DNA from: Bacteroidaceae bacterium | GTDB lineage: Bacteria; Bacteroidota; Bacteroidia; Bacteroidales; Bacteroidaceae | Reading direction: 5' to 3' | Assembly (NCBI GenBank): GCA_017480685.1 | Contig: JAFUSD010000027.1 | Span: 1-46,185 of the forward strand | DNA: 46,185 bases | Part shown: positions 8,475-17,941 of the stretch, piece after piece | How positions within the stretch are numbered: the first letter of the stretch is position 1 | How the letters are laid out: every line of letters begins with the position of its first letter | Translations under genes and position numbers: made by a program | The notes under the pieces: generated by a model | What the model was told of the DNA's origin: nothing | What the model saw: the letters and a program-made list of their open reading frames with translations, nothing else | Databases searched by the model: none

Positions 8475-11400
8475 GAACCAAATAAAATACATCCGCAGCC
8501 TCGAACACAAGAAGTATCGCGACAAGTATGGAGTGTTTGTAGCCGAAGGAAGAAAACTGATTGACGACCTCCGCACACACTTCGATTTGGTCGACTTATA
8601 TGAGGGCGACGATGCATGTCGTGCCAGTTTCCAAGACACGCCACAGGGCATGCTGGCTATATTCCGTCAGGCAGAAGACGGTGCTCCCGAGCCATTTCCC
8701 GAAACTGAACTATGCTTGGCACTCGACAACATACAGAACCCCGGCAACATGGGCACCATCATCCGTCTGGCCGATTGGTTCGGAATCAATCACATTTATT
8801 GCTCAAACGGCTGTGCAGACATCTACAACCCCAAAGTTGTGCAAGCCACAATGGGTAGCATGGCGCGTGTCAGCGTGCATTATGTCGACTTGCCAGCATT
8901 CATATCATCGCTCAACAACACACCCACATACGGCACTTTCCTCGATGGCGAAAGCATCTACACCACCCCACTCTCCCACAACGGCCTCATCATCATGGGC
9001 AACGAGGGCCATGGAGTATCTGACGAAGTGGCAAGCCGAGTCACCCACAAGCTACTCATACCGAGTTATCCACCCGAACGACCCACAGGCGAGTCGCTCA
9101 ACGTGGCGATTGCAACATCAATAGTGTGTGCCGAGTTTAGGAGAAGGAGCCTGAACTTGGCGAACAAGTGCATCGACTCCACAAGTAAAAGTCATAATAT
9201 GGCAAGCAAACTTTGTGCATTCCTGCTTCCGCTTCTGTTTCTTTTCTCATGCTCAGTCGACCGATATGTGGCCGACGACCAGCTTTACCTGAAGCAAGTG
9301 GATGTAGTAGAACTCAACCCACGTGCCACCAAGCACCTCTCGCTTGCCGACTATGTGCTTCAACAGCCCAACAACAAGTGGTTCGGGGCCAAAGTACCGC
9401 TCAAAATATACTGCCTCGGAGGTGTCGACTCTACCAATTGGGCCACACGACTGTTCCACAAGATTGGTCAGAAGCCCGTAATCTACGACTACGATAAAGC
9501 CCTGCGCACCACCTACGACATGCAGCAGGTACTTCACAACGAAGGATATGTGCATGCAAACGTAAAACTTCGCCAGCAAGTGAAAGGCAAAAAACTGTCG
9601 CTAACCTACGAGATTGACCCTGGCGAGCAATATCGCATACACAGCATACGCCGCAACATAGCCGACTCTACACTGGTGCCGCTCATCTGCGGAGCCGATA
9701 CATCGCTGTCGCTGCTCAGGCAAGGCATGCCATTCAACATAAATCGTCTGAACGAAGAGCGCAACCGAATCACGACAAACCTCAGAAGCATAGGCTATTA
9801 TAAGTTCAATAAAGAATATATCACCTTCACGGCCGACACCAGCGCACTGACCAACGATGTAGACATCACTATGAACATCGGGCTGCACATCGACGACGGA
9901 CGCTCGATGCCAGGACTGCACAGGCGCTACAAGATAGGCAACATCAAATACTACATCGACGGAGCTGGCCTGCAAGGAGCACCATCGACGGAGCATGTCA
10001 CAACATCGGGAGCAAGCATCTTCTACTCCGGTCGCATGCATTTCCGTCCGCGTCTGCTCACATCCAACACGGTATTCAACACCGGCAGCTACTTCAACGA
10101 GAATGACCAGAAGCTCACCTACCGCTACCTCACTCGTCTTGGCGCCATAAGCTACACCAACATCCGCATGGACGAAGTGTCGGACACGGTGGTCAGCCCT
10201 TCAATCATCATCAACCACACACCGACCCATTCGCTCAACATCGACCTCGAAGGTACAAACTCGGCTGGCGACCTTGGAGTGGCGGCCAGCACATCGCTCA
10301 CACACAAGAACCTGTTTCATGGTTCGGAGGCACTTACGCTGAAACTCCGTGGAGCCTACGAAGCCATCACAGGGCTTGAAGGCTACGACGGTCACAACTA
10401 CACCGAGTTTGGAGCCGAGGCTACACTGGCATTCCCTGGCTTCCTGATGCCCGTGGTGAGCAAGAAATTCGGTGCCACACACTCGGCTACATCTGAGATA
10501 TCGCTGCAATACAACCTGCAGAACCGTCCCGAGTTCCGCCGCCGAGTGCTCACAGCTGCATGGCGCTATCGCTGGGCAGGCCTCGGACAGAAGACCACAC
10601 ACCGCTTCGACCTGCTCGAAGTGAACTATGTGAAGATGCCGTGGATATCGCGCACCTTCCGCGAACAATATCTCGACTCGTTGGGAAAGACCAACGCAAT
10701 CTTGAAATACAACTACGAGAACCTGCTCATCACAAAGTTGGGATACACCTATGCCTATAATTCGCTCGGCACCGCAGCCACATCGACATACGGGAAGAAC
10801 GCCATCACCCTGAAATTCAACATCGAGACATCGGGCAATGCGTTGGGTTTTATGACACACATCATCGACCCCACCACCAATTCCGAAGGTCAGCGCACAC
10901 TGCTCGGCATAGCTTATGCACAATATGCCAAGGCTGATATAGATATAGCGCGCAGTGTGAGCATCGACAGCCACAACTCTCTGGCATTCCACTTTGCATT
11001 CGGAGTGGCCTACCCTTACGGCAATTCACGCATACTGCCGTTCGAGAAGCGCTACTTTGCAGGAGGAGCCAACAGTGTGCGCGGTTGGTCGGTGCGTTCG
11101 CTCGGTCCAGGTAAGTACAACGGAGCCGACCGCGGCATCAACTTCATCAACCAGTCGGGCGACATAAAGCTCGACCTCAGCCTCGAGTATCGTGCTTTCC
11201 TCTTCTGGAAGTTGCATGGAGCACTCTTCATCGATGGCGGTAACATCTGGACCATCCGCGACTACAAGGACCAACCGGGCGGAGTGTTCCGTCTCAACGA
11301 GTTCTACAAACAGATAGCAGTGGCATACGGAATAGGTCTACGCATGAATCTCGACTTCTTTGTCATACGATTTGATGCAGGTATGAAAGCCATCAACCCC

Positions 11401-11493
11401 GCCTACGAGTCGCGACGTCAGCACTACCCCATCTTCCACCCAAATCTTGACCGCGATTTCACACTACATTTTGCAGTAGGACTTCCGTTCTGA
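8464..11493 (+). CDS. SpoU/TrmH-family RNA 2'-O-methyltransferase read in frame into TamL
   Basis: One 1009-codon frame joins two proteins that I would expect to be separate. Residues 1-228 or so are a complete SpoU methyltransferase: the N-terminal substrate-binding part, then the three SPOUT knot motifs NIQNPGNMGTIIRLADWFG, IMGNEGHGVS and ESLNVAIATSIVCAEFRRR. The family normally ends just after this last motif. Here about 17 unstructured residues follow and then, at residue 246, a Met starts a lipoprotein signal and an Omp85-type protein. No stop codon lies between the halves. A cytoplasmic enzyme fused ahead of a signal peptide is unlikely to work as one chain, so a lost stop with internal initiation at 9199 is more likely than a designed fusion. 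Confidence 0.75.
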   Translation: MISKNQIKYIRSLEHKKYRDKYGVFVAEGRKLIDDLRTHFDLVDLYEGDDACRASFQDTPQGMLAIFRQAEDGAPEPFPETELCLALDNIQNPGNMGTIIRLADWFGINHIYCSNGCADIYNPKVVQATMGSMARVSVHYVDLPAFISSLNNTPTYGTFLDGESIYTTPLSHNGLIIMGNEGHGVSDEVASRVTHKLLIPSYPPERPTGESLNVAIATSIVCAEFRRRSLNLANKCIDSTSKSHNMASKLCAFLLPLLFLFSCSVDRYVADDQLYLKQVDVVELNPRATKHLSLADYVLQQPNNKWFGAKVPLKIYCLGGVDSTNWATRLFHKIGQKPVIYDYDKALRTTYDMQQVLHNEGYVHANVKLRQQVKGKKLSLTYEIDPGEQYRIHSIRRNIADSTLVPLICGADTSLSLLRQGMPFNINRLNEERNRITTNLRSIGYYKFNKEYITFTADTSALTNDVDITMNIGLHIDDGRSMPGLHRRYKIGNIKYYIDGAGLQGAPSTEHVTTSGASIFYSGRMHFRPRLLTSNTVFNTGSYFNENDQKLTYRYLTRLGAISYTNIRMDEVSDTVVSPSIIINHTPTHSLNIDLEGTNSAGDLGVAASTSLTHKNLFHGSEALTLKLRGAYEAITGLEGYDGHNYTEFGAEATLAFPGFLMPVVSKKFGATHSATSEISLQYNLQNRPEFRRRVLTAAWRYRWAGLGQKTTHRFDLLEVNYVKMPWISRTFREQYLDSLGKTNAILKYNYENLLITKLGYTYAYNSLGTAATSTYGKNAITLKFNIETSGNALGFMTHIIDPTTNSEGQRTLLGIAYAQYAKADIDIARSVSIDSHNSLAFHFAFGVAYPYGNSRILPFEKRYFAGGANSVRGWSVRSLGPGKYNGADRGINFINQSGDIKLDLSLEYRAFLFWKLHGALFIDGGNIWTIRDYKDQPGGVFRLNEFYKQIAVAYGIGLRMNLDFFVIRFDAGMKAINPAYESRRQHYPIFHPNLDRDFTLHFAVGLPF
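9199..11493 (+). CDS. tamL: TamL-like outer-membrane Omp85 lipoprotein (internal start)
   Basis: From ATG 9199 a 764-residue protein begins with a typical lipoprotein signal (LLPLLFLFSC, lipid Cys about residue 17). POTRA-like segments follow (for example MQQVLHNEGYVHANVKLRQ and RLNEERNRITTNLRSIGYYKF), then a beta-barrel with the surface-antigen motifs RYFAGGANSVRGW and a final Phe in HFAVGLPF, the signal read by the BAM complex. This order and the lipoprotein start match TamL of Bacteroidota, the partner of TamB in envelope biogenesis. The A-rich stretch before ATG 9199 is what Bacteroidota starts usually look like. It shares the reading frame of the upstream methyltransferase, so readthrough protein may also be made. 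Confidence 0.82.
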   Translation: MASKLCAFLLPLLFLFSCSVDRYVADDQLYLKQVDVVELNPRATKHLSLADYVLQQPNNKWFGAKVPLKIYCLGGVDSTNWATRLFHKIGQKPVIYDYDKALRTTYDMQQVLHNEGYVHANVKLRQQVKGKKLSLTYEIDPGEQYRIHSIRRNIADSTLVPLICGADTSLSLLRQGMPFNINRLNEERNRITTNLRSIGYYKFNKEYITFTADTSALTNDVDITMNIGLHIDDGRSMPGLHRRYKIGNIKYYIDGAGLQGAPSTEHVTTSGASIFYSGRMHFRPRLLTSNTVFNTGSYFNENDQKLTYRYLTRLGAISYTNIRMDEVSDTVVSPSIIINHTPTHSLNIDLEGTNSAGDLGVAASTSLTHKNLFHGSEALTLKLRGAYEAITGLEGYDGHNYTEFGAEATLAFPGFLMPVVSKKFGATHSATSEISLQYNLQNRPEFRRRVLTAAWRYRWAGLGQKTTHRFDLLEVNYVKMPWISRTFREQYLDSLGKTNAILKYNYENLLITKLGYTYAYNSLGTAATSTYGKNAITLKFNIETSGNALGFMTHIIDPTTNSEGQRTLLGIAYAQYAKADIDIARSVSIDSHNSLAFHFAFGVAYPYGNSRILPFEKRYFAGGANSVRGWSVRSLGPGKYNGADRGINFINQSGDIKLDLSLEYRAFLFWKLHGALFIDGGNIWTIRDYKDQPGGVFRLNEFYKQIAVAYGIGLRMNLDFFVIRFDAGMKAINPAYESRRQHYPIFHPNLDRDFTLHFAVGLPF

Positions 11494-11912
11494 AATGCGG
11501 ATGTCCATCTGTACTCTTTGCAAATGCACCGTATTTCTCAAAGCCGCAATGCTAAATACTTTGTTTCTTTGCGTTCAGAAAAAAAATTTATGTCGTGTTA
11601 ATCGAACGCAAAGAGACATAAACCCCAAACCATATAAAGCATTATTCCCCAAAAGAGCATAACGACACTGCAAAGTGACGCAGAGTCTTCCGAATGACTA
11701 ATCTTCAATATTTCTGAACAAGTGCCGATTTTTTATACCTGGAGAGCAAACCATGCCTATCGTGTATAGAAAAAGAAGCAATAACAGGATATTTTTCCTA
11801 AACCTACGCGCGCATGTCACCAATTATTTGTAACTTTGCAGATTGAAGATTAGCCATCTGGATGGAAATAGCTAAATAGTAAAAGGACAAATGAATTAAA
11901 TAGTAAATAAAA
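11494..11912. other. Intergenic region tamL/aspS
   Basis: No gene is seen in these 419 bp. A 14-bp inverted repeat with one mismatch (11563-11576 and 11604-11617, core CTTTGCGTTC/GAACGCAAAG) surrounds a 27-nt loop; it has no T-tract, so a terminator role is unsure. The aspS promoter and a leader with a repeated AT-rich heptamer follow. Confidence 0.6.
11831..11838 (+). promoter_or_regulatory. aspS promoter -7 box
   Basis: TAACTTTG fits the Bacteroidota consensus and lies about 75 bp upstream of the aspS ATG. The leader contains CCATCTGGATGG at 11853-11864 and TAAATAG-type heptamers, both shared with the leader at 24770-24821. Confidence 0.75.
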
Positions 11913-13670
11913 ATGTACAGGACACACACATGCGGCGAACTCCGCATCGAACATGCAGGGCAGACAGTGACCCTGGCCGGATGGGTGCAGCGCACCCGTA
12001 AGATGGGCGGTATGACATTCGTAGATTTACGCGACCGCTACGGCATCACCCAGTTAGTATTCAACGAAGAAAAAGACGCACCGCTGACCGAAGAGGCCAA
12101 CCGTCTGGGACGCGAATACGTGATACAAGTCACAGGCGTGGTGAGCGAGCGCTACAGCAAGAACAAGAACCTGCCTACAGGCGATATAGAAATAGAAGTG
12201 AGCAAACTGAACGTGCTCAACAAGTCGATTACACCTCCATTTACCATCGAAGAAGAGACCGACGGCGGCGATGACCTCCGCATGAAATATCGTTACCTCG
12301 ACCTGCGTCGCCCGAACGTACGCAAGAACCTCGAACTGCGCCACCGCATGTGCATCGAAGTGCGCAACTACCTCAGCAACCTCGGATTCATCGAAGTAGA
12401 GACACCAATACTCATCGGCAGCACACCAGAAGGTGCACGCGACTTCGTCGTGCCATCGCGCATGAACAAAGGACAATTCTATGCACTGCCGCAAAGTCCG
12501 CAGACACTGAAGCAACTGCTCATGGTGTCGGGATTCGACCGCTACTTCCAGATAGCCAAATGCTTCCGCGACGAAGACCTCCGCGCCGACCGCCAGCCGG
12601 AATTCACACAAATCGACTGTGAAATGTCGTTCGTCACACAAGAAGACATCATACAGACATTCGAAGGAATGGCAAAACACCTGTTCAAGACCCTACGCGG
12701 CGTAGAACTCAACGAACCATTCCTGCGTATGCCATGGGCCGAAGCCATGCGACGCTTCGGTAGCGACAAGCCCGACATGCGTTTCGGCATGGAATTCGTA
12801 GAATTGATGGACACACTCAAGTGTGGCACATTCCCTGTATTCGACAATGCAGCATACATCGGAGGTATCTGCGCACCAGGCTGCGCCGTATATACACGCA
12901 AGCAACTCGACCAACTCACCGACTTCGTGAAACGCCCGCAAATCGGAGCCAAAGGCCTCGTTTATGCACGAGTGCAGGAAGACGGCAGCGTGAAGTCGAG
13001 CGTAGATAAATTCTACACACCAGAACAACTCAACGCACTGAAAGAAAAGATGCACGCCAACCCGGGCGACCTCATACTCATCCTCTCGGGCGACGATGCC
13101 ATGAAGACACGCAAGCAGCTCTGCGAACTGCGCCTCGAAATGGGCGGGCGCCTCGGATTGCGCGACAAAAACAAGTTCGCACTACTGTGGGTAACCGAGT
13201 TCCCAATGTTTGAATGGAGCGACGAAGAAGGCCGACTCATGGCTATGCACCACCCATTCACACACCCTATGGATGAAGACATCTACCTGCTCGACACACA
13301 TCCCGAAGACGTACGCGCCGACGCATACGACATGGTGTGCAACGGGATCGAAGTAGGCGGAGGCTCAATCCGTATCCACGACCCAAAGCTGCAAGCCAAG
13401 ATGTTCGAAATACTGGGCTTCACACACGAGAAAGCCGAAGAGCAATTCGGATTCCTCATGAATGCATTCAAGTATGGAGCACCACCACACGGAGGACTCG
13501 CATACGGACTCGACCGTTGGGTGAGCATCTTTGCCGGACTTGACTCAATACGCGACTGCATCGCATTCCCTAAGAACAACAGCGGACGCGACGTGATGCT
13601 CGATGCACCAGCACCAATCGACCAGAAACAGCTCGACGAACTGGAAATTGAAGTAAAACAGAAAGACTGA
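11913..13670 (+). CDS. aspS: Aspartyl-tRNA synthetase
   Basis: The 585-residue protein charges tRNA-Asp in the cytoplasm. It has the N-terminal OB-fold anticodon-binding domain ([24 protein letters not shown], about residues 19-42), class II motif 2 ([23 protein letters not shown]) and motif 3 ([10 protein letters not shown]), plus the bacterial GAD insertion between them. Length is normal for a bacterial AspRS. It has its own promoter. The yidC start follows after 7 bp, so the two form an operon. Confidence 0.97.
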   Translation: MYRTHTCGELRIEHAGQTVTLAGWVQRTRKMGGMTFVDLRDRYGITQLVFNEEKDAPLTEEANRLGREYVIQVTGVVSERYSKNKNLPTGDIEIEVSKLNVLNKSITPPFTIEEETDGGDDLRMKYRYLDLRRPNVRKNLELRHRMCIEVRNYLSNLGFIEVETPILIGSTPEGARDFVVPSRMNKGQFYALPQSPQTLKQLLMVSGFDRYFQIAKCFRDEDLRADRQPEFTQIDCEMSFVTQEDIIQTFEGMAKHLFKTLRGVELNEPFLRMPWAEAMRRFGSDKPDMRFGMEFVELMDTLKCGTFPVFDNAAYIGGICAPGCAVYTRKQLDQLTDFVKRPQIGAKGLVYARVQEDGSVKSSVDKFYTPEQLNALKEKMHANPGDLILILSGDDAMKTRKQLCELRLEMGGRLGLRDKNKFALLWVTEFPMFEWSDEEGRLMAMHHPFTHPMDEDIYLLDTHPEDVRADAYDMVCNGIEVGGGSIRIHDPKLQAKMFEILGFTHEKAEEQFGFLMNAFKYGAPPHGGLAYGLDRWVSIFAGLDSIRDCIAFPKNNSGRDVMLDAPAPIDQKQLDELEIEVKQKD

Positions 13671-13677
13671 CATACGA

Positions 13678-15600
13678 ATGAACATCGACAAAAATACCAT
13701 CATAGGCTTCATACTTATGGCTGCTGTCCTGTTCGGATTCATGTGGTATGAGAATACCAGCCGACAGAAACGAGCAGTGGAACAGCAAAAGGAACAAGCC
13801 ATAGAAGCCGTGGCACAACAGAAAGCTGACAGCATACGCGCAATAGAAGAAGAGAAAGAGGCACGGAAAGTGATGGAGACACTGGCCGACTCGTCGAGCA
13901 CACTATTCGCCGCACGTCAAGTGAACGAAGGTACCACGGTGATAGAAAACGAACTCCTGCGACTCACCATCAACAACCGAGGCGGACAACTCTGCCGCGC
14001 CGAACTGCTCGACCCTACCTACAAAAACCAGCAAGGCGGACAAGTAGTACTCTTCGACGGCGATGACTCGAACATCCAGTTCAACTTCGACGGAAAAGAC
14101 GAGAACATAAGCACCGACGACCTCTATTTCACACCCAAGGACGTGAAAAAGAACTCTGTCACCATGAGCCTGCCGGTAGCAACAGGTACTATCGAAATAG
14201 AATACACCCTGTTGCCCAACTCATACATCCTCGGCATGAACATCAAAGCCCAAGACCTCAGCGGCTTCTTCTCCACCAAAACCAAGACAATGGACATTGT
14301 GTGGACTGAGCGCATGCGTCAGCAGGAGAAAGGATTCGACTTCGAAAACCGCTACAGCACCATTACCTACCGCACAACAGGCGACGACACCGACGAACTC
14401 TCGTCGGCTGGTACCGATAAGACCAAAGACAACTTTGACGAAGCACTCGAGTGGATTGCCTTCAAGACACAGTTCTTTGCGCAAGTGCTGATAGCAGACG
14501 GCGACTTCAAGGCCACAAACATGGAGTCGAAGCAATACAAGCGCGACGACAAGCAGAACCAAGGCTACCTAAAGACCTACAGTGCCGAGTTCAGCACCGA
14601 CTTCGACCCCACAGGCAAACAGCCCACAAAGCTGAAAATGTACCTCGGACCTAACAAGTTCTCGACACTGCGCGAGAACGAAAAACTATGTGAGAGCGAC
14701 AAAGACCTCGACCTCCAGAGCCTTGTTTACCTCGGATGGCCTATCATCAAATACATCAACCGCTTCGTCATGCTCTACATCTTTGACTTCATGACAGGAC
14801 TCGGCATCAACATGGGAATCGTGCTCTTGCTCATCACCATCATACTGAAGATAGCCGTCTATCCACTTCAGCGCAAGAGCTACCTCTCGTCGGCACGCAT
14901 GCGAGTGCTGAAACCAAAGATCGAGGAAGTGACCAAGAAGTATCCAGGTCAGGACCAAGCCATGCAACGCCAGCAGGAAACCATGAAGCTGTACTCCGAA
15001 TACGGTGTAAGCCCCATGGGCGGATGCCTCCCTATGCTGATACAGATGCCTATCTGGGTGGCAATGTTCAACTTCGTGCCGGCAGCCATCGAACTGCGCG
15101 GACAGTCGTTCCTATGGGCCAACGACCTCAGTGCATACGACGACGTGATACATTGGGACACATGGATATGGGGAATAGGCAATCACCTCAGCCTCTTCTG
15201 CGTGCTCTGGTGTCTCTCCACAATTGCAAACACATGGATAAGCATGCGCCAGCAACGCGACACCATGTCGCCCGAGCAGGCACAACAGATGAAGATGATG
15301 CAATGGATGTCATACCTCATGCCGCTCGTGTTCTTCTTCACATTCAACGACTACTCATCTGGCCTCAACTACTACTACTTCGTGTCAGGTCTCATCTCAA
15401 TCCTCACCATGTGGTACCTGCGTAAGACCACCGACGACAAGAAGCTCCTTGCACAGCTCGAACGCCGCCATGCCGAGCGCAAAGCCGCAGGCAGCGGAGT
15501 GCAGAAAACCTCGTCGATGATGGGACGCCTGCAGGCAATGGCCGAGAAGCAACAAGAGATGATGCGCCAGCAGCAGGAGGCTCAGAACCGAAAGAAATAA
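13678..15600 (+). CDS. yidC: Membrane protein insertase YidC
   Basis: YidC inserts proteins into the inner membrane with or without SecYEG. The 640 residues comprise an N-terminal membrane anchor (about 7-24), a coiled charged stretch, a large periplasmic beta domain (about 80-350) and the conserved core of five membrane helices, including the hydrophobic DFMTGLGINMGIVLLLITIILKIAVYPL start and the GGCLPMLIQMPIWVAMF segment with the cytoplasmic helical hairpin before it. The tail is rich in Gln, Met and Lys, as in Bacteroidota homologues. It directly follows aspS. Confidence 0.96.
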   Translation: MNIDKNTIIGFILMAAVLFGFMWYENTSRQKRAVEQQKEQAIEAVAQQKADSIRAIEEEKEARKVMETLADSSSTLFAARQVNEGTTVIENELLRLTINNRGGQLCRAELLDPTYKNQQGGQVVLFDGDDSNIQFNFDGKDENISTDDLYFTPKDVKKNSVTMSLPVATGTIEIEYTLLPNSYILGMNIKAQDLSGFFSTKTKTMDIVWTERMRQQEKGFDFENRYSTITYRTTGDDTDELSSAGTDKTKDNFDEALEWIAFKTQFFAQVLIADGDFKATNMESKQYKRDDKQNQGYLKTYSAEFSTDFDPTGKQPTKLKMYLGPNKFSTLRENEKLCESDKDLDLQSLVYLGWPIIKYINRFVMLYIFDFMTGLGINMGIVLLLITIILKIAVYPLQRKSYLSSARMRVLKPKIEEVTKKYPGQDQAMQRQQETMKLYSEYGVSPMGGCLPMLIQMPIWVAMFNFVPAAIELRGQSFLWANDLSAYDDVIHWDTWIWGIGNHLSLFCVLWCLSTIANTWISMRQQRDTMSPEQAQQMKMMQWMSYLMPLVFFFTFNDYSSGLNYYYFVSGLISILTMWYLRKTTDDKKLLAQLERRHAERKAAGSGVQKTSSMMGRLQAMAEKQQEMMRQQQEAQNRKK

Positions 15601-15664
15601 GAAGATTGAAAATTGAAGATTGAAGTAGCATCCGCTATTCATTATTCATTATCCATTATTCATT
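15601..15664 (+). repeat. Heptamer repeats in the leader of the S9 peptidase gene
   Basis: Two sets of 7-bp tandem repeats follow the yidC stop. GAAGATT, GAAAATT, GAAGATT occupy 15601-15621. ATTCATT, ATTCATT, ATCCATT, ATTCATT occupy 15637-15664. No TAnnTTTG promoter was seen here, so the peptidase gene may be read from the aspS promoter. Confidence 0.75.
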
Positions 15665-15677
15665 AAATACACACATC

Positions 15678-17909
15678 ATGAACAAAACAACACTTGGATT
15701 AGTTATTACAGCTATGGCAATAACAGAAGCATGCACCAAGGTGGACGAGCCCGAGATAATTGGCCGTCAGGACCCAAAGATTGAAGACGGACGAATGACA
15801 CCCGAGGTGCTTTGGGCCATGGGACGCATCGGAAGCTACTCTGTCTCGCCCGACGGCAAGCAAGTGGCATATCAGGTGTCATACTACAGTGTGGAAGAGA
15901 ACCGCAGCAACACGGTGATATATGTAGGACCGGTTGACAACAGCCAGGACGAACCTGCACAGCCCACCCTGCTCGGACTTGGAAGCGACCCCACATGGCT
16001 CGACAACGAGACACTGGCCTTTGCACAGAAAGGCGAAGTATGGACAATGAATGCCGAAGGAAAAGCACGCAAGCAACTGACACAGACCGACGGCGAGGTG
16101 GAAGGATTCCTCTTCTCGCCCGACCAGAAGAAAGTCATCATCATAAAGCAAGTGCCGTTCCACGACATCATCAAGGAACGCCCTGCCGACCTGCCTCAAT
16201 CTACCGGTCGTGTCATCACCGACCTCATGTATCGCCACTGGGATCACTATGTAGAATCAATACCACATCCATTTGTCCTCGACCTGCAGAGCGGCGAACA
16301 GCACGACATACTCGACGGCGAGCCATACGAATGTCCGATGGAACCATTCGGAGGCATCGAGCAACTGGCTTGGAGCCCCGACTCGAAACACATAGCATTC
16401 ACATGCCGCACAAAGACAGGATTGGCATATAGCATAAGCACCGACAGCGACATATTCCTCTATGATGTGGAAAGCGGAAGCCTCGACAACACTGTAAATC
16501 TTTGCAAAGACTGCAGTGAGTTTGGTGTCGTGCCCGACGGATGTCTGCCATACGAGTGTGACAACCTGCTCGACCCAACCAAGACATTCAAAGATCAATA
16601 CTTAAATACCAACGAAGACCTGAAGGACCGCAACTTAGGTTACGACCAGAATCCTAAGTTCTCGCCCGACGGCCGCTATGTGGCATGGCTCTCGATGCAG
16701 CGCGACGGCTACGAATCCGACCGCCAGCGTCTGTGTGTCTATGACCTCGAAGCAGGCACAAAACAGTATGTCACCGAGTCATTCGATTCAGGTGTTGACG
16801 ACTTCTGCTGGGCTCCCGACAGCTACACCTTATATTATTTAGGTGTATGGCATGCAACTGAGAACCTCTACAGCACCAACCTTAAGGGTGAAGTCGTACA
16901 ACTCACCGACTATCAAGCCGACTTCGGTTCGCTGCAGATGGTTCCAACCGAAGGAAACGAAGCAGACAACACACGTCTCGTGCTCGAGCGCCACGACTAT
17001 ATGCACCCTGCCGACCTCTATCTCTGTTCAGTGGTCGGTAATTCGGTTGCCGACATCAAACAAATCACTCACGAGAACGACCATATCCTTTCCAAGCTCG
17101 ATGCAGGTAGCAGCGAAGCCCGCTGGATTAAGACCACTACAGGCGAGGATATGCACTACTGGATAATCAAGCCGCCACACTTCGACCCGACGAAGAAGTA
17201 CCCTACCCTGCTCTTCTGCGAAGGCGGACCACAGAGCCCTGTAAGCCAGTTCTGGTCGTATCGCTGGAACTTCATGATAATGGCATCGCAAGGATATGTA
17301 ATCATTGCTCCAAACCGCCACGGACTTCCAGGCTTCGGTCAGGAGTGGCTTGAAGAAATATCAGGCGACTGGACAGGTCAGTGCATGAACGACTATCTTG
17401 CAGCAATTGACGATGCAGCCGAAAACCTGCCATACGTTGACCGCGACCACATGGGAGCCGTAGGTGCTTCGTTCGGAGGCTTCTCTGTTTATTATCTTGC
17501 CGGACATCACGACGGCCGCTTCAAGTGCTTCATCGCGCACGATGGAGCTTTCAACCTCGAAGCCATGTACACCGAGACAGAAGAGAACTGGTTCTCGAAC
17601 TGGGAGTACGACGATGCTTATTGGAACAAAGACCGTACGGCACGTGCCGCCAAGACTTACGAAAACTCGCCACACCGATTTGTTGACAAGTGGGACACCC
17701 CAATCCTCTGCATCCACGGCGAGAAGGACTATCGCATCAATGCCACTCAAGGCATGTCGGCATTCAATGCAGCACGTATGCGTGGCATAGAGGCCGAGCT
17801 TCTCATCTTCCCCGACGAAAACCACTGGGTGCTCCATCCACAGAACGGTGTGCTTTGGCAGCGCACTTACTTCGACTGGCTCGACCGCTGGCTGAAGAGC
17901 TCCAAGTAA
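15678..17909 (+). CDS. S9-family (prolyl oligopeptidase/DPP-like) peptidase, probable lipoprotein
   Basis: The 743-residue protein has an N-terminal seven-bladed propeller (repeats such as FSPDGRYVAWLS and AWSPDSKHIAFTC) and a C-terminal alpha/beta-hydrolase domain. The catalytic triad is visible: Ser in GASFGGFS (about residue 598), Asp in GEKDYRIN (about 683) and His in DENHWV (about 716). A short hydrophobic N-terminus with a Cys (about residue 19, in TEACTKV) suggests export and lipidation. Such enzymes remove di- or tripeptides from protein fragments in the periplasm or at the surface. The following MFS and two POT transporters make a coherent peptide-use cluster. Confidence 0.88.
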   Translation: MNKTTLGLVITAMAITEACTKVDEPEIIGRQDPKIEDGRMTPEVLWAMGRIGSYSVSPDGKQVAYQVSYYSVEENRSNTVIYVGPVDNSQDEPAQPTLLGLGSDPTWLDNETLAFAQKGEVWTMNAEGKARKQLTQTDGEVEGFLFSPDQKKVIIIKQVPFHDIIKERPADLPQSTGRVITDLMYRHWDHYVESIPHPFVLDLQSGEQHDILDGEPYECPMEPFGGIEQLAWSPDSKHIAFTCRTKTGLAYSISTDSDIFLYDVESGSLDNTVNLCKDCSEFGVVPDGCLPYECDNLLDPTKTFKDQYLNTNEDLKDRNLGYDQNPKFSPDGRYVAWLSMQRDGYESDRQRLCVYDLEAGTKQYVTESFDSGVDDFCWAPDSYTLYYLGVWHATENLYSTNLKGEVVQLTDYQADFGSLQMVPTEGNEADNTRLVLERHDYMHPADLYLCSVVGNSVADIKQITHENDHILSKLDAGSSEARWIKTTTGEDMHYWIIKPPHFDPTKKYPTLLFCEGGPQSPVSQFWSYRWNFMIMASQGYVIIAPNRHGLPGFGQEWLEEISGDWTGQCMNDYLAAIDDAAENLPYVDRDHMGAVGASFGGFSVYYLAGHHDGRFKCFIAHDGAFNLEAMYTETEENWFSNWEYDDAYWNKDRTARAAKTYENSPHRFVDKWDTPILCIHGEKDYRINATQGMSAFNAARMRGIEAELLIFPDENHWVLHPQNGVLWQRTYFDWLDRWLKSSK

Positions 17910-17941
17910 TCAATATGCACTAACTTAACAATACAATAATC

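Noticed and set aside
11563-11617. Rho-independent terminator after tamL
   Set aside because: The inverted repeat has a 27-nt loop and no T-tract, so I list it only as part of the intergenic region.
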